From a virus, in the IMG/VR virus record IMGVR_UViG_3300030202_003123, positions 1,277-24,431 of that record: a stretch of 23,155 bases of DNA, one strand, 5' to 3'. The position numbers were made by a program, and so were the translations under genes. Numbering within the stretch: position 1 is the stretch's first letter; each line of letters starts with the position of its first letter. Positions 1 to 8,816 of this stretch are shown piece by piece. A model generated the notes under the pieces. The model saw only the letters and a program-made list of their open reading frames with translations. It made no database searches and had not been told where the DNA came from.

Positions 1-3000
1 GCTTGGTTAGTAAGCATTCTACCTGTCTGCGTTACAAGCGCTTTAATTCTAGAACTAGTATTTCTATCAGATAAATTTGGTTGACCAGCAGGAGTGATAC
101 CAAACAACTCGTTAAACTCTTCTTTGGTTATATTATCTCTCTTAGTCTGCTCTTTTAACCCAGCTTTACTACCAGTCTTTGCCATAACAGCTCTATCACC
201 TTTAGTATAAAAAGCATCTAGTAAAACTTTTTGAACACCAGTAGATGTACCAGATGGAGTTGCTCCTTCAGGTAACATTGCGATTAGTACATCTGCGTTC
301 TTAGATATAAACTGCTGAGCATTCCTTACATCCGCTTTACTTAAGTTACCAGGCTTAGGAGATATACCAAACATTTCCTGAGTCATTTCAGGTGTAAGAT
401 CTTTTAATGTTTTAAAGTCTACAGTTTCAAGGTCGATGTCTTTACCACGTTTCTTAACTTCTTCGGTTATCTTAACAGCATCGTCACCTAATCTTTCTTT
501 TAACTTGATCTGTTTTGTAGGTGTTTTTTCTTCAACAGTTACCGTTTCAGTTTCTGCAGCTACACCTTTAGCTTGGTCGATGTCTTTAGTAATACCTTGT
601 TCTACGCTTTTAATACCTAGTCTTTTAGCTAAACTGTTAGCTCTTAAATAACCTCTACTAGTAATAAACTTTTCTATATCTTGCTTTTGCTCAAACTCCT
701 TAACAATCATAGTCTCAATATCTGAAACCATAGACTCTCTAAACGCTTGCCTAGTCACATTGTTTCTAGCATCTGGTGCTATAGGATCAAATAGTCTTTT
801 AGTTTGAGACTCAACAAAACTATCTATAGTAGGTTTAAGTTGATCTTTAAGTATTGACTGTTCTAATCTTTGTTGCTTAGCTGTAGGTATAGGTTCTTTA
901 CCAAACCTCTTAGCGATGTCTTCATTTTCTTTAATCTCTTGCTTTAAGTCTAATATGCTTTGTTCTACAGCAGTTGTTTTTTCAGGAGATAATTTTTTAG
1001 AAAGCTTTAACTTAACAGGTTCACCTTTAGAATTTTTAAATTCAACATCTAAAAACTTGTTAGCAAAATCCATTCTGCCAGTTCGTTCAACTTTAACACC
1101 TTTTTTAACAGCTGCTTTTTGAGCTTTAGTAGCTTTACTTTTTTCAAAAGACTTGTTATAATCTTTTATAAACTTATAAACATTCTCAGCTGAATCAAAT
1201 TTTATCTTACCAAACCTACTATTAGGTGCTATATTTTGAAATATTCTTCTTATTAAATCTTGTATTTTAGTAAAGAAACCTTCGTTAAATTTTACATCAC
1301 CAGTTGTAATTGCTTCGGATAATAAAGTTAATAATTCTTCAGCTTGCTCGACCTTGGGCTGGTCCCTATACTCTAAAAATCTTCTAGCAAAGTCAGTATC
1401 TCCTAGAGTCTTAGGATCTATTTCCATCAACTTTTCTCTTATTGCATTACCTAGTGCTAATACATCAGTTTCAGTAGCGTCTTTTAAAGCCTCAAATAAA
1501 ACCGCATGCAATGTTTCGTGTTGAGCTGTGGTCCACTTGCCAACTTTAGCAATATCTGCTTCGTTTAATACAATTTTTCTTTTACCGGTTTTACTGTCTG
1601 GCTTAGGAACAAATACACCAAAAGATGTTGCAGCTACGTCCTTAGATTCTTTAGCACTATAACCGCTATCTTCAAGGACTTTAGCAACTTCCGCTTCGCT
1701 TGTAGCGGATATTACATCAAACTTATCAGTTACTCCTAAGTCTTCAACAAGTTGTTTAGCTTTTTCAGTTGAAGACAAACCTTTTAATTCTTTATCAATT
1801 TCTTTTATTCTAGCAATATCATCTTCTACAAATACAGCGTCACTTGCTTTTACTTTATCCTCTAAAGTCTTTTTTTCTAATAATAAATCTAAAGATTTTT
1901 GCCTAGATTCTGGTGAAAAGTTTTTAGGAATTTTAAGGCCAGAGTTTCTAAGGTTAGCTAAGCTTTCACCTTCTTGTTGATACTGTTCCTTTGTTATTTT
2001 ACCTGACTTGTAAAGTTGTTCTAACGAGATAGCAGCATCACTAAAAAAGTTATTAAACTGTTTTATACCTTCTGCACTTTGTAAATTTAAAGCCACGGCA
2101 GCTTTGTAACTAGCTTCTCTTATTAAAATTCTACCTCCTTTTAGCATGGATCTAGTTCCTGGTAAAACTACGCCAACAACCCCACCAGCTGTACCTTCTC
2201 TAAGAGCTTCTTCAAAGTTAAATCTTTCTATAGCGTCACCACCCAACGTTTGAGATATTGAAGCTTGATTAGTAACTGATTGTAAACCTTCAGTTAAAAA
2301 TTCTGTCAAGCCATTTTTACCTATAGAAGCTAACTCTTTACCGCCATCTCTTAACATGTCTTTAAACTGATTTTTACCAGTTTTAATCATCATGTCTTTT
2401 AAGTTTTTATATCCAGATTTTTTTGCAAACTCCTTAAGAGTCTCATTTAACTGTTTAGAAGCTTTTATACCAGTGGCTTGCTCAAGTAATGAAGAAACAG
2501 CAGCCCATCCAGCTGCTTCACCTTGACCTTGATACTTGTCATTTAATAATGCATCAACTATTTCTTCATTGGTAGGTGGTCTTTCTAGTTCTTCTGATAA
2601 TCCTGTAGCTAAAGCATCCCAATAATTATTACCATATTCCATACCCCACATAAACATGGTAGACGCAATTAAAGAAGCTCCACCTGTTACACCAGCTAAA
2701 GTACCACCAGCTGTTGATGCTGCTAATTGAGGAGCCATTTGAAATACTGTAGAAACAACATCTTTAATAGTAGCTCCATCTTCATCAAAAAAATCAGCTT
2801 GATCTACTAAAGACATTAACTCTTCAGCATTAAGAATTTCTTCTATGTTACCTTCTATTTGAGTTTTAAAATACTCTTGTTGACTTCTTTTTTGCTTAAC
2901 CCATTCACCATAAGTCATCTCCGTGGTTTGCATTTTTCCACCACCAATACTAACAGGTCCAGTTATTAACTCTCCTTTTGCATTATATCTAGGAACGTTT

Positions 3001-4226
3001 TTACCGCTAGTATATACATCTAAAGCGCTTTGACCTGCTGTAGCAGACATGGGTCTTTTTATACCACTACCTTCATAGTCAATAGCACCGTTAGCAAAAA
3101 CTTTTATAACTTGATCGTCTCTAATTGGCATTGCTGTCGCTTGAGACTCTTGAATTTCTTTTTCTATATTTTGTATTCCAAGTTGTTCCATTGAAACTTT
3201 AGCAGCTCTAAAACCTTTTTCAACTTGCAAGTTCCCAAGTTGAGCACTTTCTACTGCAGTACCAACTAATGAAGGCACGCTACCAATAATAGGAATATCT
3301 TCAAATACAGTTCCTTTACCAAGTCCTTTTAAATAATCTGCAACATCAAAAGCTACACCAGTAACACCACCAGCGTTATCCCTTTTAAACTGAGTAAACA
3401 AAGGATCTGAAACTTCATTTACCGCTTTTTGAGATTCTTTAAAAATACTTTTAAATAATGGAGATTCAGATAAGTTATTATACGCGTTTTCTCCGTACTT
3501 TCTAAATTCTTCTTGAAGACTTTTAACGTCTGCTTGAACAGCTGCAGAGTTTATTTTTTCATTATATATTCTTGTAAATTCTTTTTCAGCTTCCACTACT
3601 TGTTTAGCGTCGCTAAAATCATATTTCTTAGACAACTCTAAACTTATCGCCTTAGGATCAATACCATGTTTAATTTTAATAGCTTCTAAACTTTTGTTGA
3701 ATTCTACTTGTAAGTCTTTAGCTATTTTTTCTTTTTCAGCTGCAATTTCAGGATTGCTTTTTATTAAGTTATCTCTTACTTGATTTGTATTTTCTACAAA
3801 CTCTAAATCATTTTCAGGTGGTAACTCAGTATTAATACTTGAAATTTGCTGTTCCGCTTCTTGCTTTAGTTTTAGTTGATTTTCTTTAACTTTTTTATCT
3901 AACTCACCTTGCTCTATTACGTTAACTTTGTCTGGAGTAATGCTTGTTACTTTAGCAGGTTCACTTTTAATTTGTTTTTGTTTCCAAGTCTCGTAGTTAG
4001 CTCTTTCTTTATCCATTAAAGGTAAAGCTTCATAGTCAACATTAGGATTAGGCTGCCATTCGTCTTTTTTCTTTTTCTTATCGTCTCCTTCTATATCAAC
4101 CTCAGCTTCGTATTCAGGATACTCACTAACAACCATTTTAGTCAATTCCAAGTCATCCATCTCTGCATAATCTGGATATTCAGTCTTGATTAACTCAGCA
4201 AATTCTTGTACGTTATATTTAGCCAT
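1..4226 (-). CDS. Giant internal virion (ejection-type) protein with HETLH zinc-peptidase motif, partial
   Basis: The frame is open without a stop from an ATG at 4226 to the left edge, giving at least 1408 residues; the C-terminus lies outside the window. The start is 3 bases after the stop of the preceding gene. The N-terminus (residues 1-40) carries two YPxY motifs in an acidic helical segment, a pattern I associate with large ejected phage proteins. A Lys/Glu-rich helical region follows. Residues 497-531 are hydrophobic and Gly/Ala-rich, followed by TEGLQ near 645 and a Gly/Val segment at about 678-688; these could insert into a membrane. HETLH lies at 903-907 (H903, E904, H907), with an acidic AEELLT segment about 50 residues later that might supply a third metal ligand. 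Large size and position after the tail genes suggest a T7 gp16-like ejected protein or crAss-like cargo protein. Proteolytic activity is inferred from the motif only. Confidence 0.8.
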   Translation of the reverse strand, partial: MAKYNVQEFAELIKTEYPDYAEMDDLELTKMVVSEYPEYEAEVDIEGDDKKKKKDEWQPNPNVDYEALPLMDKERANYETWKQKQIKSEPAKVTSITPDKVNVIEQGELDKKVKENQLKLKQEAEQQISSINTELPPENDLEFVENTNQVRDNLIKSNPEIAAEKEKIAKDLQVEFNKSLEAIKIKHGIDPKAISLELSKKYDFSDAKQVVEAEKEFTRIYNEKINSAAVQADVKSLQEEFRKYGENAYNNLSESPLFKSIFKESQKAVNEVSDPLFTQFKRDNAGGVTGVAFDVADYLKGLGKGTVFEDIPIIGSVPSLVGTAVESAQLGNLQVEKGFRAAKVSMEQLGIQNIEKEIQESQATAMPIRDDQVIKVFANGAIDYEGSGIKRPMSATAGQSALDVYTSGKNVPRYNAKGELITGPVSIGGGKMQTTEMTYGEWVKQKRSQQEYFKTQIEGNIEEILNAEELMSLVDQADFFDEDGATIKDVVSTVFQMAPQLAASTAGGTLAGVTGGASLIASTMFMWGMEYGNNYWDALATGLSEELERPPTNEEIVDALLNDKYQGQGEAAGWAAVSSLLEQATGIKASKQLNETLKEFAKKSGYKNLKDMMIKTGKNQFKDMLRDGGKELASIGKNGLTEFLTEGLQSVTNQASISQTLGGDAIERFNFEEALREGTAGGVVGVVLPGTRSMLKGGRILIREASYKAAVALNLQSAEGIKQFNNFFSDAAISLEQLYKSGKITKEQYQQEGESLANLRNSGLKIPKNFSPESRQKSLDLLLEKKTLEDKVKASDAVFVEDDIARIKEIDKELKGLSSTEKAKQLVEDLGVTDKFDVISATSEAEVAKVLEDSGYSAKESKDVAATSFGVFVPKPDSKTGKRKIVLNEADIAKVGKWTTAQHETLHAVLFEALKDATETDVLALGNAIREKLMEIDPKTLGDTDFARRFLEYRDQPKVEQAEELLTLLSEAITTGDVKFNEGFFTKIQDLIRRIFQNIAPNSRFGKIKFDSAENVYKFIKDYNKSFEKSKATKAQKAAVKKGVKVERTGRMDFANKFLDVEFKNSKGEPVKLKLSKKLSPEKTTAVEQSILDLKQEIKENEDIAKRFGKEPIPTAKQQRLEQSILKDQLKPTIDSFVESQTKRLFDPIAPDARNNVTRQAFRESMVSDIETMIVKEFEQKQDIEKFITSRGYLRANSLAKRLGIKSVEQGITKDIDQAKGVAAETETVTVEEKTPTKQIKLKERLGDDAVKITEEVKKRGKDIDLETVDFKTLKDLTPEMTQEMFGISPKPGNLSKADVRNAQQFISKNADVLIAMLPEGATPSGTSTGVQKVLLDAFYTKGDRAVMAKTGSKAGLKEQTKRDNITKEEFNELFGITPAGQPNLSDRNTSSRIKALVTQTGRMLTNQ

Positions 4227-4229
4227 GTA

Positions 4230-6143
4230 TTATTTAACTTTAAACTTATTTAATTGATCATCGCTTAATTTATAGCCATAAGCTTTAGCCATATCTTCTA
4301 CTCTTCTTTTATATTGCTTTTGAAAACCTTTGTCATTAGGGTTGGTATTTGAATAAATATCTACCCATTGATCAAACATTTTTTGATCATCTATATTCTT
4401 AAACTTAGCTTTATTTTCATTGTAAAGTTCAGTTGTAGCTTCATAATCTCCTAAATATTTTGATCTGTTGTCTTTACCTTTTATATCGCCAGTAGCCATC
4501 AACATAACTACTCTAGGATCCCATGGTATATTAACATGCATCATTCTCATCATAGCTTGTTGGCCATCAGGTAAACCATTATAAACATCTTTACCTAAAT
4601 CAGTTTTTAAACCTTTTTTAGGTTGTCCTGATTTACCATAAGTTGCTCCTTTACCATCAACTTCTCTAACAACTTGATCCTCACTGTTTAAGTAAGTTTG
4701 AAAGTCATAATTTTTATAGCTAGATAATCCAACAGTGTCATCTCCACTCTTGCCGCCATATTCAACCTCAGAATTCCTCATTAAATCCTCTTGCTTTTTG
4801 TTTTCAGATGTAATATCACGAGTATTAGTTGGTTTTTGTTCAACTATTTCTTCTTCAGCTATAACCTTATCAGGTGTTTCAACTACTTCTTCTACAACTG
4901 TTTTTGCAGGTGCATTTTTAAACAAACCTAATGGATCGTTTTTAGGTTTAACTATAGATGGTATATTTCCTTGCTCTAGATTAGTAGGAGCAGCTATTGT
5001 CTCTTTACCAGCTTCAACAACGTCTTCAACTTTAGACATTTGTGGTGATTCAACTTTTTGCCTTTCTTCAAACTCTAATACAGTTCCTTTTACTGGTTCA
5101 CTACCTGCAGCTTGTTCAATTAAGTAATTGGTGAATATATCTTCGTTAGCATATGAATCCCAGTTTTCAAAATCTGTAACTGAATCTGGAGCAATACTTC
5201 TCCAATAATTCCTTGTTACATCGTTGCCATCTATTTTAGTTATGCTTTCAATATGTTCTTTACCTTCAGGAGTACTTAACTTTTCTTTAAGTTTTATTTG
5301 ATCTATTTTTCCATTTGCACCAATTAAAGTAGGATCGGCTTTTATCATTTCTGAAACACTGGTATTAAAAGCTTCTTGTATGCCAGGTTCAATAATCTTG
5401 ACAGTATTAAATAAATTTTCTCCATTAGTAACTGCTTGAGTTAACTCTTGTGATGACAAATCAAAAACACCTTCTGGTATAGTACCTTCTTTTATTTGGC
5501 CATTTTCAATACTTCCAGAAGCATAGTCTACTAAAGAGTAGTTTCCGTTAAAGTTATACTCGCCTAATTCCTTCTTTTTGTTGTTGTTAAATAAAGTAGC
5601 TGAACTTTTACCACTATCTACATTTTTAATAATTTGAGCTAATTCTTGGTTAGGTCCGCCAGAAAGTAAATAACCTTCTTCATTTGGCTTTTTAGAGATA
5701 GCGTTAGAATATTGACCTTCAGCAGCGCTTAAATTAACCAATGCTTGTGTTAATTGATTTACATTATTTCCAGCAGCTTCAACTTTAAACGCTATTTCAG
5801 CTGTTGTTAAATCTTGATCTCGCAATTGATAAGCAAGGGCTTGTCTAACGTAATCTAACTCACCTATTAAATCTTCATATAAACCTTTGTTAGTGTTATC
5901 TTCACCTAAAGCTTTTTGAACTTGTTTAATCTTTCCTTTAACCTGCTTGTCAAAAGGACTTAACTTTTTATCAATATCTTTTTGAAAAGCTCTCTCTGCT
6001 TCAACACGCTTTTTCTTATATTCTTCTTTACCTTTAGCTGCTTTAGTTAAAACATTTTGAAGATTAGTATAGTATTGATTAATGCCTTGTGCCATCACAG
6101 AGTACTTATTGTCTATGTTTCTTTGTGGATTTCTATAACTCAT
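4230..6143 (-). CDS. Putative internal virion/cargo protein, 637 residues
   Basis: I do not recognise a named family. The N-terminal 150 residues are highly charged and helical (Lys/Glu/Gln-rich, likely coiled coil). Residues of roughly 380-470 are a low-complexity Pro/Glu/Val/Thr linker with repeated VVE and EEE runs. The C-terminal 140 residues look folded, with a Met-rich segment (QQAMMRMMHVNIPWDPRVVM) and several Tyr/Trp/Asp motifs. There is no signal peptide and no clear membrane helix. It sits between a small gp14-like protein and the giant putative ejection protein, 5 bases after the former's gene and 3 bases before the latter's start, so the three are probably co-translated and act together inside the virion or in DNA delivery. 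The role is inferred from context only. Confidence 0.75.
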   Translation of the reverse strand: MSYRNPQRNIDNKYSVMAQGINQYYTNLQNVLTKAAKGKEEYKKKRVEAERAFQKDIDKKLSPFDKQVKGKIKQVQKALGEDNTNKGLYEDLIGELDYVRQALAYQLRDQDLTTAEIAFKVEAAGNNVNQLTQALVNLSAAEGQYSNAISKKPNEEGYLLSGGPNQELAQIIKNVDSGKSSATLFNNNKKKELGEYNFNGNYSLVDYASGSIENGQIKEGTIPEGVFDLSSQELTQAVTNGENLFNTVKIIEPGIQEAFNTSVSEMIKADPTLIGANGKIDQIKLKEKLSTPEGKEHIESITKIDGNDVTRNYWRSIAPDSVTDFENWDSYANEDIFTNYLIEQAAGSEPVKGTVLEFEERQKVESPQMSKVEDVVEAGKETIAAPTNLEQGNIPSIVKPKNDPLGLFKNAPAKTVVEEVVETPDKVIAEEEIVEQKPTNTRDITSENKKQEDLMRNSEVEYGGKSGDDTVGLSSYKNYDFQTYLNSEDQVVREVDGKGATYGKSGQPKKGLKTDLGKDVYNGLPDGQQAMMRMMHVNIPWDPRVVMLMATGDIKGKDNRSKYLGDYEATTELYNENKAKFKNIDDQKMFDQWVDIYSNTNPNDKGFQKQYKRRVEDMAKAYGYKLSDDQLNKFKVK

Positions 6144-6148
6144 TATTG

Positions 6149-6859
6149 CTAATCATTTTTAAATTTAAAGAATGAAACATTTCCTTTATCATCTAGATAA
6201 GATTCACCTTGCAAAAAACTTGTAGCCAAACTTCCTGCAGCTCCTAAACCTTGAGATAATGCTTGTTGACCTTGTTGTTGATAAGCAAATTGCTGAGCTT
6301 CCGCGTTAGCAGCTAATGCTTGCATCCTATCAAGTTGTGCTAAATCTCTCTGTTCTTGTTGCTGATAAGCGCTAGCTTCCGCACCTAAAGCAGCTTGATC
6401 TAATTGAAGTTTTTGGCTTGCTAATTGAGCTTCACCTTGTAATCGTTGTTGTTGATTACTTAACTCTTGCTTTTCTAATGAAGCACTTATTTGAGCTTTA
6501 CTAGCCATAGCCATTTTAGCTAAAGCTGTAGCACTACCAGCTCCACTACCAGATCTATTTATAGAGTCTAAAGTATTTGCTAAAGCTTGATCTGTTTGTT
6601 CCATTTGTAAATTACTAGCTTGAACAGCAACACCTAAATTAGCGTATGGATTTGATAGTTGAGATTTAAAAGCTCTTATATCACTAGCTTGATTTAGCAC
6701 GGGTTGTCTGCTATTTTCTAACTGAGCAAGTTTTCTTTCGTATTCTCTCTTTTTATCTCTTTGTAGCCTAGCGTCAAATTGAGCTTTAGAGTTATTAACT
6801 CCTCCTATTATTGCTGGTATTGCCGATGCTGCTAATCCTAATATTAATGGTACTGGCAT
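6149..6859 (-). CDS. Putative small internal virion/DNA-injection protein (T7 gp14-like)
   Basis: This 236-residue protein opens with a hydrophobic Gly/Ala/Ile-rich stretch (about residues 3-20), then a basic segment, then a long Gln/Ala-rich helical region (about 40-195) of coiled-coil character with many LAQ and QQQ runs. A second Gly/Ala-rich short hydrophobic segment (GLGAAGSLATSFLQG) lies near 203-217. Small proteins with an N-terminal membrane-like segment and a Gln/Ala-rich coil are common just after the tail genes of podoviruses, where T7 gp14 and relatives are ejected first and help form the channel in the host envelope. Similarity here is in composition and position, not in a sequence motif I can name. 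Ten bases separate it from the preceding gene. Confidence 0.7.
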   Translation of the reverse strand: MPVPLILGLAASAIPAIIGGVNNSKAQFDARLQRDKKREYERKLAQLENSRQPVLNQASDIRAFKSQLSNPYANLGVAVQASNLQMEQTDQALANTLDSINRSGSGAGSATALAKMAMASKAQISASLEKQELSNQQQRLQGEAQLASQKLQLDQAALGAEASAYQQQEQRDLAQLDRMQALAANAEAQQFAYQQQGQQALSQGLGAAGSLATSFLQGESYLDDKGNVSFFKFKND

Positions 6860-6869
6860 GTTTTAAATT

Positions 6870-8816
6870 TTAATATGATGATAATACAAAGTTGGATGAA
6901 ACCGAAAACAGTTCTTTCATCCCACCTGAATCTGTATTAGTATCTGTTGATACTTTCACTGTAGCTATATAACCTTTTATTCCACTTACTTGATTACCAA
7001 ATATGATCTCTCCAGGTCTAGCAACGCTAGAACTAATAAGGTTAGCTACGTATTTATTTTCTTTTCTATTAAACCCTGCTCTATAAGTTACACCATTGGT
7101 AGTATATTTACCTTCTTCATAACTTTTAACAGAGTTAGTGGTATCTTGATATTGATTACCAGCACTGTATGCTAACGGGTTTGTAAATGGTACGTTAGGA
7201 TCAATACCTTCAAAATCAGATTTAAACGAATCTACCTCCCATCCATTTCCACCTTCGTAAGCAACTGTATTAAAGTTTTTAACTACAGTAGGATTAGGAT
7301 TAAAAATAAAGGTTATACTTGTTTCAGCTGGAGTTGTAGCTCCATAAAACTTGCCTCTATTGTTAGCAGTAGTGTTATCGTAATGTTCGTATATAGTATT
7401 TTTATAAAAAGTGTAAAACTTATTTTTCAAACTATCTAACTGGTTAGGTTTGTAAGTATAAAAACTTGTCCAACCTGAAGCACCTTCGTCAAAAGATACT
7501 GTAGTAAAAGTAGAAGCATCAGTTGATATATTTGCTGGGGTTGTTTGTAAAGACACTACGTAGTTTTGATTGTGAATATCGTAACCACCTAGAGCTTTAT
7601 CTTTTCTATATGTAATAAATATAATCTCATCGTCATTAGCTGCTATAGTTATACTAGGACTAACCTCAACCGTACATGTGGCGCCAGCGTCAGTAACCTT
7701 AGTTACGATGCTAGTAGTAGAAGTTGTAACCTCAGTTGTAGAATTATATAAAGAGATTTGAGCACCTACTTCAATATCACAACATGAGTCACTTGTAACA
7801 GAAACTGATGAGTAAGGTCCACCAGCAGCTGTTGCTAAATCTTTGTATACTGTAGTTGGTTTATACTCATTGTCTATAGTTGCTAAGTAATCTCTGAAGT
7901 AATCTCTCATACCGTAAGCTGAGATTTCAGTTATACCATCTCTTGATAATCTCAGTACTGCAGCTCTGTTTCTATCAATGAAATACTTCCTATATCCAAA
8001 GATTGCAAATGATTCGGGATTTTTACTTATTCCATATTCTCCTAAGTAAGGAACTAGTTGACCTATAAAACTAGGTAAACCTAAAGCTTCGTTAGCTCCT
8101 TGCTCTCCAGAATATACAGTTGTTTTGTTTATTAAAGCTTTACTTACTTTGTTTTCTTGGAATATTATTAAGTTGGTGTCTTCACTATACAGTTTTTGAA
8201 TACTACCGTTTATAGGTTCAGCATCTTTCATTATAGCTTCGCTAACAGAAAACACGTTAGTTTCGTTATAACCAGTTCTTATATTATAAACTCCAGAAAA
8301 TATTAAACTATGAGATCTATTTATTTTATCTCTATTATCATTTACAGCATAAGCTCTAATACCTAGATCTACAATACTGTTATTAAATCCACCTTTTATC
8401 CTAGCTTCTTCTACATAATAATTTTGAGTGCCAGACTTTGGAGTTCCTGATGATCCACCAGAACCAAAAGGAAATGGTTTAGTTGTTAATGTTAAAGTAC
8501 AATTATTACCTCCTCCGTTCACTGTGAATGTGTTACCAGAAACAATATTTGTTCCAGGATTAACAATAGTAACAGCTGTTATTGCGCCTGCTACAGCCGT
8601 AGTGTCTACTATTAAACCTCCACCAGCACCTGTAACCGTTGTTGTTGCAACGTCTGTTGCGCTACTATATCCAGTATTAACACCACTTATAGCAACGCTA
8701 AAAGCGCCATATGGATTCCATGGTAAACCAGGCCAACTAGGATCTGTATCTCCATTTTTAACAACTTTTTTTAACCAAAAAGAATTAAAATAATTTACCT
8801 CTATTGTTGCTGCCAT
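6870..8816 (-). CDS. Tail structural protein, crAss/uvMED-like, 648 residues
   Basis: Residues 134-320 and 405-424 carry segments I associate with a conserved marine and crAss-like tail protein: YVEEARIKGGFNNS, then GSIQKLYSEDTNLIIFQENK, then GYRKYFIDRNRAAVLRLSRD, then ALGGYDIHNQNYVVSLQ. The composition is beta-rich. Two regions look inserted. Residues 39-112 form a divergent copy of the repeated Gly-rich beta cassette. Residues 336-404 are a Thr/Val/Ser-rich beta segment between the DNEYKPTTVYKD and RKDKALGGYD parts of the core. The start codon overlaps the stop of the 1311-residue gene by one base (TAATG), which implies translational coupling. It probably forms part of the distal tail with that protein. 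The exact position in the tail is not deducible from sequence. Confidence 0.75.
   Translation of the reverse strand: MAATIEVNYFNSFWLKKVVKNGDTDPSWPGLPWNPYGAFSVAISGVNTGYSSATDVATTTVTGAGGGLIVDTTAVAGAITAVTIVNPGTNIVSGNTFTVNGGGNNCTLTLTTKPFPFGSGGSSGTPKSGTQNYYVEEARIKGGFNNSIVDLGIRAYAVNDNRDKINRSHSLIFSGVYNIRTGYNETNVFSVSEAIMKDAEPINGSIQKLYSEDTNLIIFQENKVSKALINKTTVYSGEQGANEALGLPSFIGQLVPYLGEYGISKNPESFAIFGYRKYFIDRNRAAVLRLSRDGITEISAYGMRDYFRDYLATIDNEYKPTTVYKDLATAAGGPYSSVSVTSDSCCDIEVGAQISLYNSTTEVTTSTTSIVTKVTDAGATCTVEVSPSITIAANDDEIIFITYRKDKALGGYDIHNQNYVVSLQTTPANISTDASTFTTVSFDEGASGWTSFYTYKPNQLDSLKNKFYTFYKNTIYEHYDNTTANNRGKFYGATTPAETSITFIFNPNPTVVKNFNTVAYEGGNGWEVDSFKSDFEGIDPNVPFTNPLAYSAGNQYQDTTNSVKSYEEGKYTTNGVTYRAGFNRKENKYVANLISSSVARPGEIIFGNQVSGIKGYIATVKVSTDTNTDSGGMKELFSVSSNFVLSSY
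8481..8702 (-). repeat. Divergent beta cassette copy in the 648-residue tail protein
   Basis: This stretch encodes about residues 39-112. It has GAITAVTIVNPGTNIVSGNT, which keeps the strand-PG-turn-strand pattern, with GTNIVSGN in place of the Gly-x-Gly-Tyr-x-x-Gly-Asp core. Confidence 0.5.

Noticed and set aside
4735-5127. Plus-strand open frame of 130 codons
   Set aside because: It lies wholly inside the 637-residue gene on the other strand, over its low-complexity Glu/Val linker, and its Ser/Thr/Leu-rich translation is what an antisense reading of that composition gives.
6149-6859. Gln/Ala-rich protein as a tape-measure protein
   Set aside because: It is far too short and follows the tail genes of a short-tailed phage; an internal virion protein fits better.
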